A stretch of DNA of 64,000 nucleotides from Streptomyces sp. NBC_01314 (GCF_041435215.1 NZ_CP108394.1:6262001-6326000); one strand, 5' to 3'. Shown: positions 25,863-34,727, counted from the stretch's first letter. Made by a program: numbers and translations. The notes: a model not told the origin generated them from the letters alone.

Positions 25863-25941
25863 GGGTTGTGGGCGTGATGGATCGGGCGGGATGGATCGGG
25901 TGCGAGGGATCGGGTGCGGGTGCGGGTGCGGTGGGGCTTCT

Positions 25942-25966
25942 CGCGCAGTTCCCCGCGCCCCTTAAA
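25942..25966 (+). repeat. dispersed Streptomyces intergenic repeat
   Basis: CGCGCAGTTCCCCGCGCCCC followed by TTAAA. The reverse complement of the same element occurs at 33833-33863, and a broken copy at 44821-44880. It is a short GC-rich element seen between genes in many Streptomyces. Confidence 0.6.
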
Positions 25967-25979
25967 GAGCACCCGCGCA

Positions 25980-26393
25980 TGCGGCTGGGCCGAGAACTTC
26001 GTCGCGTTCGACTCTGCATCCGCTGAAGAACTGTGGTGCGCCGTGGAGAGACGTGCTCCTGCCGCGTTGGCCGCCGTGCATGCCGGCACTCCGTTCGCCG
26101 ACCCGCTTCACGTCGCGACGCTGCGCGACCTGGTCGTGCTCCATTTCGTCCGGTCCCATCACTACCGCGAGGTGCACACCGGCGCCTTCGAGCAGAGCCG
26201 TGCAGGTCTGGTCGGCGAGCTGATCAACAAGTTTCCGGAGCAGCTGCGCCGCGAAGCGCTGCGTGAGACGGGTCTGCATCTGTCCGGTCCGGGTTCCCTG
26301 GGCGCCTTCGCCGAGCGTCTCATAGAACAGTCCTCGGTCGTCCGTGCCCACGAGAGCGGCAAGCTCTTTCGCACCAGCATCGAAGACAGTTGA
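25980..26393 (+). pseudogene. N-terminally truncated DUF4238-like protein
   Basis: The in-frame segment begins abruptly after the dispersed repeat: WAENFVAFDSASAEELWCAV, then LRDLVVLHFVRSHHYREVH and LVGELINKFPEQLRREAL. The LHFVRS-HYRE pattern is that of DUF4238 proteins, which are normally about 280-350 aa; here only about 135 residues remain and the normal start is missing. The C-terminus also stops early after LFRTSIEDS. It is probably a decayed gene, though a short functional relative cannot be excluded. Confidence 0.45.
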
Positions 26394-26475
26394 TCTGGTC
26401 CAGCTCCACGGTTTCGAATAACCGTGTCCCGCCCCTGTAGTGCGAGCGTGGAACGGCCGTGGAGATGATGACTTG

Positions 26476-27180
26476 ATGCAGCACATCCTCAACACACCGG
26501 GAGGGCTCACGGACAGGGGCCGGCGCTTCCTCGCCGCACGGGCCCGCACCGTTCCTTTCCCCGTGCAGGACAACCCGGACGACACCGAGGTCATCGCGCG
26601 GCTCGCGCCGTTTCCCGAGGTGGACACCACGATGACGCTCGCCGGGCTCCGGCGGGCCCAGGAGCGCTATGGCGGGCTCGTCTATCCCACCTCGGCCTGG
26701 TCGTTCCAGGAGGAGGTTCGTTTCGAGCCGTGGCCGTACTACCAGGAAAGCGTGGACCACGGGCCGCTGGGGGAGTTCATCGACCACGAGGTGGCGCACC
26801 CCTACTCCGTGACGCTGCGGAGCGACGGCGCGGTGGTGTACCGCTTCGCCGCAGATGTGGCCGTGTTCGCGGACGCCGACGCCCTGATCGAGGCGGACGC
26901 GCTGTACTGGGAGTGCGAGAGCTGGATCCCCGTGGTGGAGCCGAACGTAGGGCAGTCCGCTGCAGGGGTCAGGGAAGCGGCTTCACGGCTATCTCTGATC
27001 CGGGAAGGTTCCGGGAACACGGAGTGGTGGTGGGAGTCCGACGGGTTTCGAGTACACCTGTGGCGGACGTTCGCGGAACTGTTTCAGCAGGAGAGGCAGG
27101 TCAAGTGGGGGCTGTGGGCCAGGGACGAGGCAGGTCTGCGGGCAGCCCATCGGTTCCTCGCAGGAAACGACCTTCGGTGA
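26476..27180 (+). CDS. hypothetical protein
   Basis: 234 aa from ATG 26476, preceded by GGAG at 26461-26464. The sequence is soluble and aromatic: FLAARARTVPFPVQDNPDD near the start, then YGGLVYPTSAWSFQEEVRFE, SVTLRSDGAVVYRFAADVAV and ALIEADALYWECESWIPV. The spacing of Trp and acidic residues recalls SMI1/SUKH-type proteins, but I do not see a firm family signature. No signal peptide. Flanked by the DUF4238-like remnant and a VOC gene. Confidence 0.65.
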   Translation: MQHILNTPGGLTDRGRRFLAARARTVPFPVQDNPDDTEVIARLAPFPEVDTTMTLAGLRRAQERYGGLVYPTSAWSFQEEVRFEPWPYYQESVDHGPLGEFIDHEVAHPYSVTLRSDGAVVYRFAADVAVFADADALIEADALYWECESWIPVVEPNVGQSAAGVREAASRLSLIREGSGNTEWWWESDGFRVHLWRTFAELFQQERQVKWGLWARDEAGLRAAHRFLAGNDLR

Positions 27181-27449
27181 CTTCTGCCGGTCCCCCATGG
27201 CAGTTCGTCTCAGGCGATCTTGCAGACCAGATCGTCTGAGACGACGAGCGCATCGGACCCGATCAACTGAGACAAGGACCAGATCGGCAGAGACGGGACA
27301 TTGAGCGTTGTCGCTGAAGGGTGACGATCAGTAGGTTCGTGTCACCGATTCCTAATGCCGTTCGTCAAGCCGCGGCGCACGCTTGAGGTAGCGGGCAGGA
27401 GGTGTCAGAGGTGCGCGGTACAGTCCGTTCATCCGACTGGGGAGGGCTC

Positions 27450-27887
27450 ATGGCGACCAAGTGGAGCTTGACGATCGACTGCGCGTACCCGGCGAAACTG
27501 GCCGCGTTCTGGGCGCTGGCGTTGGGCTACGAGGAGAAGCCCGCGCCCGCAGGGTTCGGGAGCTGGGAGGAGTGGTTCTCGCATCATGAGGTTCCGGAGG
27601 ACGAGTGGGATGACGGGGCGTACCTCTCAGATCCGGACGGCGTGGGCCCTACCTTGTCCTTCCTGAAGGTGCCGGAGCCGAAGGTGGCGAAGAACCGGCT
27701 GCATATCGACGTGCAAGTTGGTGGCGGCCGTGAAACCCCGTGGGAGGTGCGCTGGCCGCGCGTGGTCGAGGCGGTGGAGCGGTTGACCGCTGCGGGCGCG
27801 ACCGTGGTCCGCGAGGACGAGTTGCAGGGCAGGCCGGATCACGTGGTGATGGCAGACCCGGAAGGTAACGAGTTTTGCCTGGTCTGA
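27450..27887 (+). CDS. VOC (glyoxalase/dioxygenase-fold) protein
   Basis: 145 aa from ATG 27450, with GGGGAGGG just upstream. The double beta-alpha-beta-beta-beta layout is visible: WSLTIDCAYPAKLAAFWALA with LGYEE, DGVGPTLSFLKVPEPK, NRLHIDVQV, then VMADPEGNEFCLV at the end. These actinobacterial glyoxalase-like proteins are mostly of unknown substrate, and some bind drugs. The metal His/Glu pattern is only partly present (H in NRLHIDV, E in PEGNEFCL). Gene context, next to transposon remnants, gives no hint of role. Confidence 0.83.
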   Translation: MATKWSLTIDCAYPAKLAAFWALALGYEEKPAPAGFGSWEEWFSHHEVPEDEWDDGAYLSDPDGVGPTLSFLKVPEPKVAKNRLHIDVQVGGGRETPWEVRWPRVVEAVERLTAAGATVVREDELQGRPDHVVMADPEGNEFCLV

Positions 27888-27935
27888 CGGGGTCGGTCAG
27901 GCCAACTGGCCGTGCGCAGCGTGTCGCGTCCCTTC

Positions 27936-28022
27936 CTATGCGGCAGCCCTTGCCGGCGGAGCTGGCTCGTAGCGCCGTCCGTCGCGCAGAAGGGCCCAGA
28001 GGACGTTGACGCGGCGGCGAGC
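27936..28022 (-). pseudogene. C-terminal scrap of a transposase (IS110-like)
   Basis: The minus strand reads ARRRVNVLWALLRDGRRYEP, then AAA and stop. This ending is typical of transposases I associate with the IS110 group (family tentative). It is cut at about 28022, exactly where the IS3 orfA remnant begins in the opposite direction, so one element was broken by another. Confidence 0.55.
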
Positions 28023-28165
28023 GCGATGACCGGCTCACCACCGATGAACGCGCCGAACTCGCCGCGCTGCGCAAGGAGAATGCCCAGCTCAAGCGGGCGA
28101 ACGAGGTTCTGCGGACGGCCTCGGCGTTTTTCGCGGCGCAGCTCGACCCGACCCGGCCCAGGTGA
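28023..28165 (+). pseudogene. IS3-family orfA, 3' remnant
   Basis: In frame up to TGA 28163-28165 it reads DRLTTDERAELAALRKENAQ, then LKRANEVLRTASAFFAAQLD. This is the leucine-zipper end of IS3-family orfA. The helix-turn-helix half and the left inverted repeat are missing. The stop overlaps the orfB start by four bases (GTGA), the usual IS3 arrangement. Confidence 0.85.
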
Positions 28166-28797
28166 CGGCGCTCGTTGACGAGCATCCCAGCCTGGGGGTC
28201 GAGTGCGTACTCCGGGAACTTTCCATCGCCTCCTCGACGTACTACCGCTGGCGTCGTGCCGAGCGCGAGCCGTGCGAGCGCGTCCGCCAGGACGCGGAGC
28301 TGACCGAGCGGATCCGGCAGATCCACGCAGATTCGGGCGGGATCTACGGCTCGCCGCGCGTCCACGCGTCCTTGAAGCGCGAAGGCGTGCACGTGGGCCG
28401 CAAACGGGTCGAGCGCTTGATGCGCGAGGCCGACATCGCGGGCGTCAGCCCGCGCCGGGGCAGCTTCACGCGCCGCGATCCCAAGGCCACGCTCGCCCCG
28501 GACCTGGTCGAACGCGACTTCACGGCGCCCGCGCCGAACCGGCTGTGGGTCACCGACCTCACGATGATCGCAACCAGCGAGGGACTCCTTGAACCTGAGC
28601 AGTACACGTCTGTGAAGCTGACAACTCGCTTGGTGCGGGCGGGAGTTCACGCGTCCATGGGGTCGGTCGGGGACTCGTACGACAACGCTCTCGCGGAGAA
28701 TTTGTGGATGCTGATCAAGACGGAGTGCATCCGCGGCCGCGTCTTCGCCACCCGGGCCGAGGTGAACCTCGCGCTCTTCGAGTACATCGACGGCTTC
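28162..28797 (+). pseudogene. IS3-family transposase orfB, 5' part, with internal deletion
   Basis: From GTG 28162 it shows the HTH_21 region (YGSPRVHASLKREGVHVGRK) and the rve integrase start (RLWVTDLTMIAT). The sequence then jumps from TSEGLLEPE to QYTSVKLTTRLVRAG, missing about 45 residues that hold the second catalytic Asp. The third acidic residue (DNALAENLWMLIKTE) remains. The gene is therefore dead. At 28797, after EYIDGF, coding is interrupted by the group II intron at 28798; the missing end, YNSRRIQKRLGYLSPVEFEE, resumes at 33364. Confidence 0.9.
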
Positions 28798-29404
28798 GTG
28801 CGCCACGAGGCGCTGCATGACGTGCGGGGATGAAAGGACCCTGCCTCCGCTCAGTCGCAGCTGGGCGGAGTAGCTGAGGACAGTCCGACCCGGGAGACGC
28901 CGGTGAGGATGGAGAGCAGTCCTGACAACGACGGGACGGCCTGGCACTGCCAGACAGGTCGGGTCCGGCAAGCGATACGGAGAGGTGTACGCGAGGAACC
29001 GATGGTGTAAAGCCCCGTAAGCGATGTGCCGGCTCAAATCTGGTGGATATGGGCCGGGGTGCAGCGCGTGGCCGTTCTGGTTCGCCAGGAGCGGTCAACT
29101 CAGAAGCCGACCGGATCCGTCGGTGGTGAGGCCAGTGGGAAAGCCTGCGGCATACCGCTGGCGATGCTGCCGGGGCAAAGTCGGACGCCTCCTTCGTGAA
29201 ACGTCGTGCAGTGAACGTGGGAACCATCCGTGGTCGCCCGAACTCCGCGAAGCCATCGCGGAGATGGGCAGGCCCGTCGTCGGCTGATGGCCACGGGTGG
29301 GGCGGAGGCCCCGTAGTAGTCCGAGCGCGGGAAAGCCGCGCACATGGCGAAGGGGGCCAGCAATTCAGCAGCGGAAGAACTGGAATGTCAGGAGGATGTC
29401 GTTG

Positions 29405-29531
29405 GTGAATACCGACGAGTTGGAGCACGCCTTATTTCAGGCGGAGCGCCGGGTACTGAAGATCCAGACCAAGCTGCACTGTTGGGCGACCGATGATTCT
29501 CACCGTCGGTTCGATGATCTGTTCAACCTTG
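29405..29531 (+). pseudogene. outer-intron reverse transcriptase, 5' part
   Basis: GTG 29405 follows AGGAGG (29390-29395) at 9-base spacing and begins MNTDELEHALFQAERRVLKI, then RRFDDLFNL, the standard N-terminus of group II intron RTs. Coding stops at 29531, where the inner intron enters within a Val codon. With the part at 31934-33234 it would give a 475-aa protein; removal of the inner RNA is needed for translation. Confidence 0.85.
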
Positions 29532-30064
29532 CTGCGCCACGAAAGCGCTCTGTTATATCCCCGGTTAAGCCGGGAGGAACTCGGAGGGATGTTCCTGGGT
29601 CCGATGGCTAACCTGAATCCGAAAGGTGCAGGGAACAATAGCATGCCAGAAAAGTAACGCTCGCGTTCAGGCATATGAAGCGAGGCGTTGCGGGACCCGT
29701 GCGATACGGATAAAGCTTGATTGCCTAGACCTCAATCTCCAGAAGGTGCAAGAACACGCCCGCCGGAAATAGTGCCTGATACCGGCGCCACACCCTGTAT
29801 CGGCATCACGAGGTGGCTGATACATCCTCCGGGATGTGGAGCGATGCCCAACGAGGGCATTCAAGGAGATGAATGAGGATCCTAAGTCGCACTATCACGT
29901 ATGACAGAGACGAACGTGGGATCACCTAAGGGGCGCGAGCCCTACGGTGACAGAGGCCCCGTAGTAGTCGTAGGAGTAACGCCCTACCGAGGGGGACGGG
30001 AAGGCCGTCCGCAGGGCCAAGGGGGCCAGGTGATCGGGTATTCGAAGACTGGGAGGTATGCGTA

Positions 30065-31828
30065 ATGCAGAGCGCCGAAACAGTACTGAGTATCCTCCGT
30101 GATCGCGGTAGGCGTGGCCTGCCGTGCAATGAAATGTTCCGACAACTGTTCAATCCGCAGATGTATCTGATGGCCTACGGGCGCCTGTACTCCAACCATG
30201 GAGCCATGACGCCTGGGGTCGATGGAGAAACCGCAGACGGCATGTCGCTGGCAAAGATTGAACGCATCATCGACGCCCTGCGTCACGAGCGGTTTCGGTT
30301 TAAGCCAGCAAAACGGATCTACATCCCGAAGAAGAATGGGAAGCAGAGGCCGCTCGGCTTGCCTTCGTGGTCGGATAAGCTCGTCGGTGAAGTGGTCCGC
30401 CTCTTGCTGGAGGCGTACTATGAGCCGCGGTTTTCTGACCGTTCACACGGTTTCCGTCCCGGCAAGGGCTGTCACACTGCACTCAGCGAAGTGGCGGACC
30501 TTTGGACTGGCACGGCATGGTTCATTGAGGGTGATATATCAGACTGCTTTGGAAGCCTTGACCGCGAGGTCATGCTCTCGATGCTGGCTGAGAAAATCCA
30601 CGACAACCGGCTCCTCCGGCTGATCGAACAGATGCTACAAGCCGGATATCTGGAGGATTGGGTATGGAACGAAACGCTCAGTGGAGCCCCACAGGGCGGT
30701 GTCGTTTCGCCGATCCTTTCCAATATTTACTTGGACCGGCTGGACAAGTTCATCGAAACAGTTCTGATACCGCAGTACACCAGAGGAGCTAGCAGGGCCA
30801 ACAACCCTGCCTACGCAAGGGTACGAATGGCGGCGGTGCGCGCTCGAAAACGCGGCAATGTAACCGCAGCACGCGAGTTGCGTAAACAGCTACGGGGAAC
30901 GTCCAGCAAGGATCCTCAGGATCCGGGCTACAGGCGACTCCGCTACTGCCGGTACGCCGACGACACCCTCCTCGGATTCGCCGGACCGAAGGTCGAAGCT
31001 GAGGAAATCAAGCAGCGTCTGGCACAGTTCCTTCGAGACGAACTCAAGTTGGAACTGAACCCGGACAAGACGCTGGTTACGCAAGCCCGTACCCGGGCAG
31101 CGTCTTTCCTTGGCTACGAGATCACTGTCCAGCACAGCGCGACCCGCCCGTCTGTTAACGGCAGCGTCGCTCTGCGCGTCCCACGACAAGTGATCAAATC
31201 CAAGTGTGTCCCCTACCTGAAGCACGGAAAACCCGAGCGCCGCACCGAGCTGTTCAACCGTGACGACCTCACGATCATCAGCACATACGGAGCGGAATAT
31301 AGGGGTCTCGTCCAGTACTACCTGCTGGCCGGTGACGTCTGGAGACTGAGCCGGCTGAAATGGGTCGCACAGACCTCCATGCTCAAGACGCTTGCCGCCA
31401 AGCACCGTTCGACGGTGTCGGCGATGGCCCGCAAGTACAGGGCCAAGATCTCGACACCAGATGGACCACGGACATGCTACGAGGCCAGCATTCAACGAGC
31501 AGGCAGGAAACCACTGGTCGGAAGGTTCGGCGAAATCCCGCTGAAACGGCAGAAGAAGGCGGTACTACAAGACCGCCCGGTAGTCCGACCCGTTGCCCGC
31601 AAAGAGCTGATTACACGGCTCCGCCTGGGCAAGTGTGAACTGTGTGAGCAGATAGACCAAGTGGAAGTCCACCAGGTCCGAAAGCTCGCCGATCTCACCG
31701 AGTCCGGACGACCACAGCCCCCGTGGGCACAACACATGGCAAAGAAGCGGAGAAAAACCCTCGTGGTCTGCACCCGCTGTCATGAGGCCATCCATACGGG
31801 GCAACCCACCGCGCAATTCACGGAGTAG
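30065..31828 (+). CDS. ltrA: group II intron RT-maturase-HNH protein (inner intron)
   Basis: 587 aa from ATG 30065, with GGGAGG upstream. RT domains run about 30-330: NHGAMTPGVDGETADGMS, KRIYIPKKNGKQRPLGLPSW, HGFRPGKGCHTAL, SGAPQGGVVSPILSNIYLD and the catalytic YADD in CRYADDTLLGF near residue 300. A maturase (X) region follows (YYLLAGDVWRLSRLKWVAQ). The C-terminus carries an HNH endonuclease: CELCEQIDQVEVHQV near 520 and CTRCHEAIHTG near 570. The protein should splice its intron RNA and copy it into new DNA sites. The frame is intact, so the element may be active or recently so. Lower GC and different codon use from the host genes support recent arrival. Confidence 0.92.
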   Translation: MQSAETVLSILRDRGRRGLPCNEMFRQLFNPQMYLMAYGRLYSNHGAMTPGVDGETADGMSLAKIERIIDALRHERFRFKPAKRIYIPKKNGKQRPLGLPSWSDKLVGEVVRLLLEAYYEPRFSDRSHGFRPGKGCHTALSEVADLWTGTAWFIEGDISDCFGSLDREVMLSMLAEKIHDNRLLRLIEQMLQAGYLEDWVWNETLSGAPQGGVVSPILSNIYLDRLDKFIETVLIPQYTRGASRANNPAYARVRMAAVRARKRGNVTAARELRKQLRGTSSKDPQDPGYRRLRYCRYADDTLLGFAGPKVEAEEIKQRLAQFLRDELKLELNPDKTLVTQARTRAASFLGYEITVQHSATRPSVNGSVALRVPRQVIKSKCVPYLKHGKPERRTELFNRDDLTIISTYGAEYRGLVQYYLLAGDVWRLSRLKWVAQTSMLKTLAAKHRSTVSAMARKYRAKISTPDGPRTCYEASIQRAGRKPLVGRFGEIPLKRQKKAVLQDRPVVRPVARKELITRLRLGKCELCEQIDQVEVHQVRKLADLTESGRPQPPWAQHMAKKRRKTLVVCTRCHEAIHTGQPTAQFTE

Positions 31829-31834
31829 TCGCTG

Positions 31835-31870
31835 GAGAGCTACGTGCACCGAAAGGTGCCCGCGTGGTTC
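31835..31870 (+). ncRNA. domain V of the inner group II intron
   Basis: A short hairpin with the AGC triad, a CACC-GAAA-GGTG tetraloop tip, a small internal bulge and a lower stem (AGCTACG with CGTGGTT). It is the catalytic core of the ribozyme, placed just after the RT stop as usual. Confidence 0.82.
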
Positions 31871-31933
31871 GGACCGGGGGCCGCTGGAGCAGGACCGTGG
31901 TAACACGGCACCTCGCCAGCGGCCTACCGGTGT

Positions 31934-33234
31934 TCGCCGATCCCGCTTTCCTGTTGGTCGCGTGGGACCGGGTGCGGGGGAACAAGGGAGCCAAGACGGC
32001 CGGGATCGACGGGCGCACTGCTTCGTCGATCGCATTGTCGGTTGGGGTCGATGAATTTGTCGACCGGGTGCGGGTCTCGCTCAGGGACCGCACTTTCCAG
32101 CCGATGCCGGTGCGGGAGCGGATGATCCCCAAGACGGGCGGCAAGTGGCGTCGTCTGGGGATCGCGACGATCACCGACCGGGTCGTGCAGGCATCTCTGA
32201 AACTGGTGTTGGAGCCGATTTTCGAGGCGGATTTCCTCCCGTGTTCTTACGGGTTTCGCCCGAACCGTCGGGCTCACGACGCGATAGCCGAGATCCGCCA
32301 CCTCACCTCCCACTCCTACGAGTGGATCGTGGAGGGCGATATCAAAGCCTGCTTCGACGAGATCTCGCACCCCGCTCTGTTGGACCGGGTGCGTCTTCGG
32401 ATCGAAGACAAACGCGTCCTTGCCCTGGTCAAGGCGTTCCTCAAGGCGGGCATCCTCGGAGAGGATCGCGTGCTGAGGGAGAACAACGCCGGTACCCCCC
32501 AGGGTTCGATCCTTTCACCGTTGCTCAGCAATGTGGCCCTCTCAGTCCTCGACGAGTTCATCGCCGACGGTCCGGGCGGTCCCTCGCTGACCAACGGCCG
32601 CAGGGCCAAGCGCCGGGCCCAAGGTCTGCCGAACTACCGTATTTCAAGGTACGCGGACGACTGGTGCCTGATGGTCTCGGGCACTCGGGCACACGCCGAG
32701 ACTCTGCGCGATGAGATCGCCGCAGTTCTGAGCACGATGGGGTTGCGGCTTTCCGAGGAGAAGACCCTGATCACTCATATCGACGACGGCCTCGACTTCC
32801 TCGGCTGGCACATCCAGCGCCACCGCAAGCGAGGTACGGACAAGCACTACGTCTACAACTACCCGGCCAAGAAGTCTCTGACCTCGATCACCGGAAAGAT
32901 CCGGACGTTGTGCCGACAGTCAACGCACCTGGAGTTCGATCACCTGTTGTACCAGCTCAACTCGGTGCTGCGGGGCTGGACCACGTACTTCCGAGCGGGG
33001 GTTTCCTCCGTCACGTTCTACTACCTGCACGCCTTCCTCTGGAAACGCGTCTGGTATTGGCTGCGGAGAAAGCACCCCCGCGCGACTTGGAAGGAATTGC
33101 GCCGCCGCTACTGCGGGGGCGGATGGTGGCCCAGCGGCCAGAAGGCAGTCCTCTTCGATCCGGAGAAAGTCACCACGCAGTGGTACCGCTTCCGAGGAAC
33201 GAAGATCCCAAGCCCATGGCCGATCACCGGATGA
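31934..33234 (+). pseudogene. ltrA: outer-intron reverse transcriptase, 3' part
   Basis: Resumes as ADPAFLLVAWDRVRGNKGAK. RT motifs follow: KWRRLGIATITDRVVQASL, YGFRPNRRAHDAI, NNAGTPQGSILSPLLSNVAL and the active site SRYADDWCLM. A GIIM maturase domain covers the end (LNSVLRGWTTYFRAG, RYCGGGWWPSGQKAVLF). There is no HNH. An ATG or GTG near 31864 opens a 456-aa frame, but its first ~24 codons are inner-intron RNA, so a free-standing protein would lack RT-0. Together with 29405-29531 it makes a 475-aa enzyme. Confidence 0.87.
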
Positions 33235-33264
33235 GAAGAAGAACACGTCCCATCAGGACCTGTG

Positions 33265-33300
33265 GAGCGCCGGATGCGTTGAAAGGCGCACGTCCGGTGC
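33265..33300 (+). ncRNA. domain V of the outer group II intron
   Basis: Begins GAGCGCCGGATGCG, carries the AGC triad and a GAAA-containing tip, and closes with CACGTCCGGTGC; the CGGA and TCCG arms pair. It lies 63 bases before the intron's 3' end, with domain VI between. Confidence 0.85.
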
Positions 33301-33363
33301 GGGAAGCGGTTCGGGGAAACCTCTGGTGGAAACATCAGCATGGCGCCCCGGACCGACTTTCAC

Positions 33364-33495
33364 TATAACTCCCGGCGCATCCAGAAACGCCTCGGCTACC
33401 TCAGCCCGGTCGAGTTCGAGGAGAAGCACTACGCCGACCAGGCAACGGCCGAACGAACGAACCTGAAACCCCGTCAACCCGCCCTGACCAGCTGA
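33364..33495 (+). pseudogene. IS3-family orfB, 3' exon and element end
   Basis: Continues the transposase as YNSRRIQKRLGYLSPVEFEE, then KHYADQATAERTN and stop at 33493-33495. It follows directly from residue EYIDGF at 28797 once the intron is removed. GGGGGAACCTCA at about 33516-33527 fits the right inverted repeat of such elements. Confidence 0.88.
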
Positions 33496-33546
33496 TCAGC
33501 ACCTCCCGCACACCGGGGGAACCTCAGGGGCGGGGAGGGTGCGTCT

Positions 33547-33702
33547 TCAGGTCGGCGTACGGTTCGATACACCCTGGAGCGTCTTGCGGTCATCGATCCG
33601 CTTGCGCCCCGGGTACCGGAACCGCCGCTCATGCTTCGGCAACAGCGGCTCGATCACCGCCCACAACTCGTCACTGACCTCCCACGGCTTCCGCCGCGCC
33701 AT
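33547..33702 (-). pseudogene. IS5-family transposase, N-terminal remnant
   Basis: Minus-strand reading from ATG 33702: MARRKPWEVSDELWAVIEPL, then LPKHERRFRYPGRKRIDDRK and TLQGV, after which the frame runs into unrelated sequence and a stop. This is the start of the IS5 (IS427/ISL2-like) DUF4096 region; about 50 of some 260 residues are left. It abuts the right end of the IS3 element. Confidence 0.78.
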
Positions 33703-33832
33703 GGCCACACCCCACAAAAGACGGGATCACGTACATCTCCGCCGTGCCACAACACGATCTTTCTGCAAGGACCCCTAAGGGCCCACGGCCCGTTCGGGCC
33801 GAAGAAGCAAGGGACGCAGCCCCTGGCTTTTC

Positions 33833-33863
33833 AGGGGCGCGGGGAACTGCGCGACCAGCCCCC
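33833..33863. repeat. dispersed Streptomyces intergenic repeat
   Basis: AGGGGCGCGGGGAACTGCGC followed by GACCAGCCCCC. It is the reverse-complement form of the element at 25942-25966. A small hairpin (CCCCTGGCTTTTCAGGGG) partly overlaps its left edge and could terminate the convergent TauE gene. Confidence 0.6.
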
Positions 33864-33950
33864 ACCGGACGCGCGCCTTGGGGGTCGAAGGGCCACAGCC
33901 CCTGGGGATGGGAACGGGTAGGGGCGGCGGGGCGCAAATCGCCGGTCATG

Positions 33951-34727
33951 TCAGCCGGTGCTGATTCCCGCGCGCAGGAAGTACAGGACCGTCATCGTCA
34001 CCGCCGTGCCCAGGACGACGGCCCGCAGTGCGCGGGCCGGGAGGCGGAGGGCGAGGCGGGCTCCGGCGAAGCCGCCGACGACGGCGCCCGTGAGCATGGC
34101 GGCGAGGAGAAGCGGAGCGCTGAGCGCGTCCGAGGCGACGAGGAAGAGCGCGGCGGCGCTGAGGTAGACGGCGGTGACCTGAGCGATCCGCATCGGGTTA
34201 CCGGCGGCTGGATCCAGGCCGAGGCCCATGCTCCACAGGGCCAGCATCAGGATGCCTACGGCTCCGCCGAAGTATCCGCCGTACACGGCGAGCAGGAACT
34301 GTCCGGTGAGGACGGCCCGGGGGCCGAGGCCGGCCGCCCGGTCCGACGCGGCGCCGAACAGCCGCAGGGCAGGGCGGCCGAAGGCGAGGACGACCGTGGC
34401 GAAGGCCAGCAGCCAGGGCACGGCGGCGTCGAAGGAGGCGGACGGCAGGACCAGCAGGAGGACGGCGCCGAGGCCGCCGCCGAGCACGCTGGTCGTGGTC
34501 AGCGCCCGTGTGGAGGCCGCTCCTACCTGGGTGATCTCATGCCGGGAGACCCAGGCGCCGGCCACCGAGCCGGGCAGGAGGGCGATGGTCGAGGCCGCGT
34601 TCGCCGTCACCGGGGACAGGCCGACCGCGACCAGGGCGGGCAGCGCCACGAACGTGCCACCACCGCCGACGGCGTTCAGCGTCCCGGCGGCGAGACCGGC
34701 CAGCAGCACGAGGAGGATCTCCGACAT
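33951..34727 (-). CDS. TauE/SafE (TSUP) family membrane transporter
   Basis: 258 aa from ATG 34727 (MSEILLVLLAGLAAGTLNAV). The hallmark GGGGTFVALPALVAVGLSP follows the first span. About seven further hydrophobic segments are seen, with the second-half repeat FLLAVYGGYFGGAVGILMLA. TSUP proteins export sulfite, sulfoacetate or other small anions. It is divergent from a LysR-type gene 94 bp away, which probably controls it. The start is chosen at the family's usual N-terminus; an upstream frame extension lacks hydrophobic character. Confidence 0.9.
   Translation of the reverse strand: MSEILLVLLAGLAAGTLNAVGGGGTFVALPALVAVGLSPVTANAASTIALLPGSVAGAWVSRHEITQVGAASTRALTTTSVLGGGLGAVLLLVLPSASFDAAVPWLLAFATVVLAFGRPALRLFGAASDRAAGLGPRAVLTGQFLLAVYGGYFGGAVGILMLALWSMGLGLDPAAGNPMRIAQVTAVYLSAAALFLVASDALSAPLLLAAMLTGAVVGGFAGARLALRLPARALRAVVLGTAVTMTVLYFLRAGISTG

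Larger units (their letters stand above)
29532..31933 (+). mobile_element. inner group II intron nested in the outer intron RT gene
   Basis: About 2402 bp. It shares TGCGCCACGA with the outer intron at the same offset from the 5' end (28799 and 29533) and a 17-base identity at 29305-29321 and 29953-29969, both in the RNA part. It has domain V at 31835-31870 and a domain VI stem with a bulged A at 31926, seven bases before the proposed 3' end. Joining 29531 to 31934 gives FNL-V-ADPAFLLVAWDRV in frame. The ends are CTGCG and GT instead of GTGYG and AY, so they may shift by one to three bases or the intron may be impaired. Lower GC than its surroundings. Confidence 0.82.
28798..33363 (+). mobile_element. 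outer group II intron, itself interrupted (twintron)
   Basis: Begins GTGCGCC, the group II 5' consensus, and ends in CAC just after domain VI. Removal joins GGC TTC to TAT AAC TCC, restoring the IS3 transposase reading GFYNSRR. Candidate EBS1 GAAGCC (29103-29108) is the exact complement of the last six exon bases GGCTTC. A domain V hairpin lies at 33265-33300. The element encodes its own RT (29405-29531 plus 31934-33234), which the inner intron splits. Net outer length without the inner intron is about 2164 bp, usual for this class. Confidence 0.88.

Noticed and set aside
30065..33234. Retron or diversity-generating retroelement
   Set aside because: Both RTs carry group II maturase regions and lie with domain V hairpins and intron ends; no template/variable repeat pair or msr/msd was seen.
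31864..33234. A free-standing second RT gene starting near 31864
   Set aside because: Its first codons fall in domains V-VI of the inner intron, and it lacks the RT N-terminus, which is found at 29405-29531.
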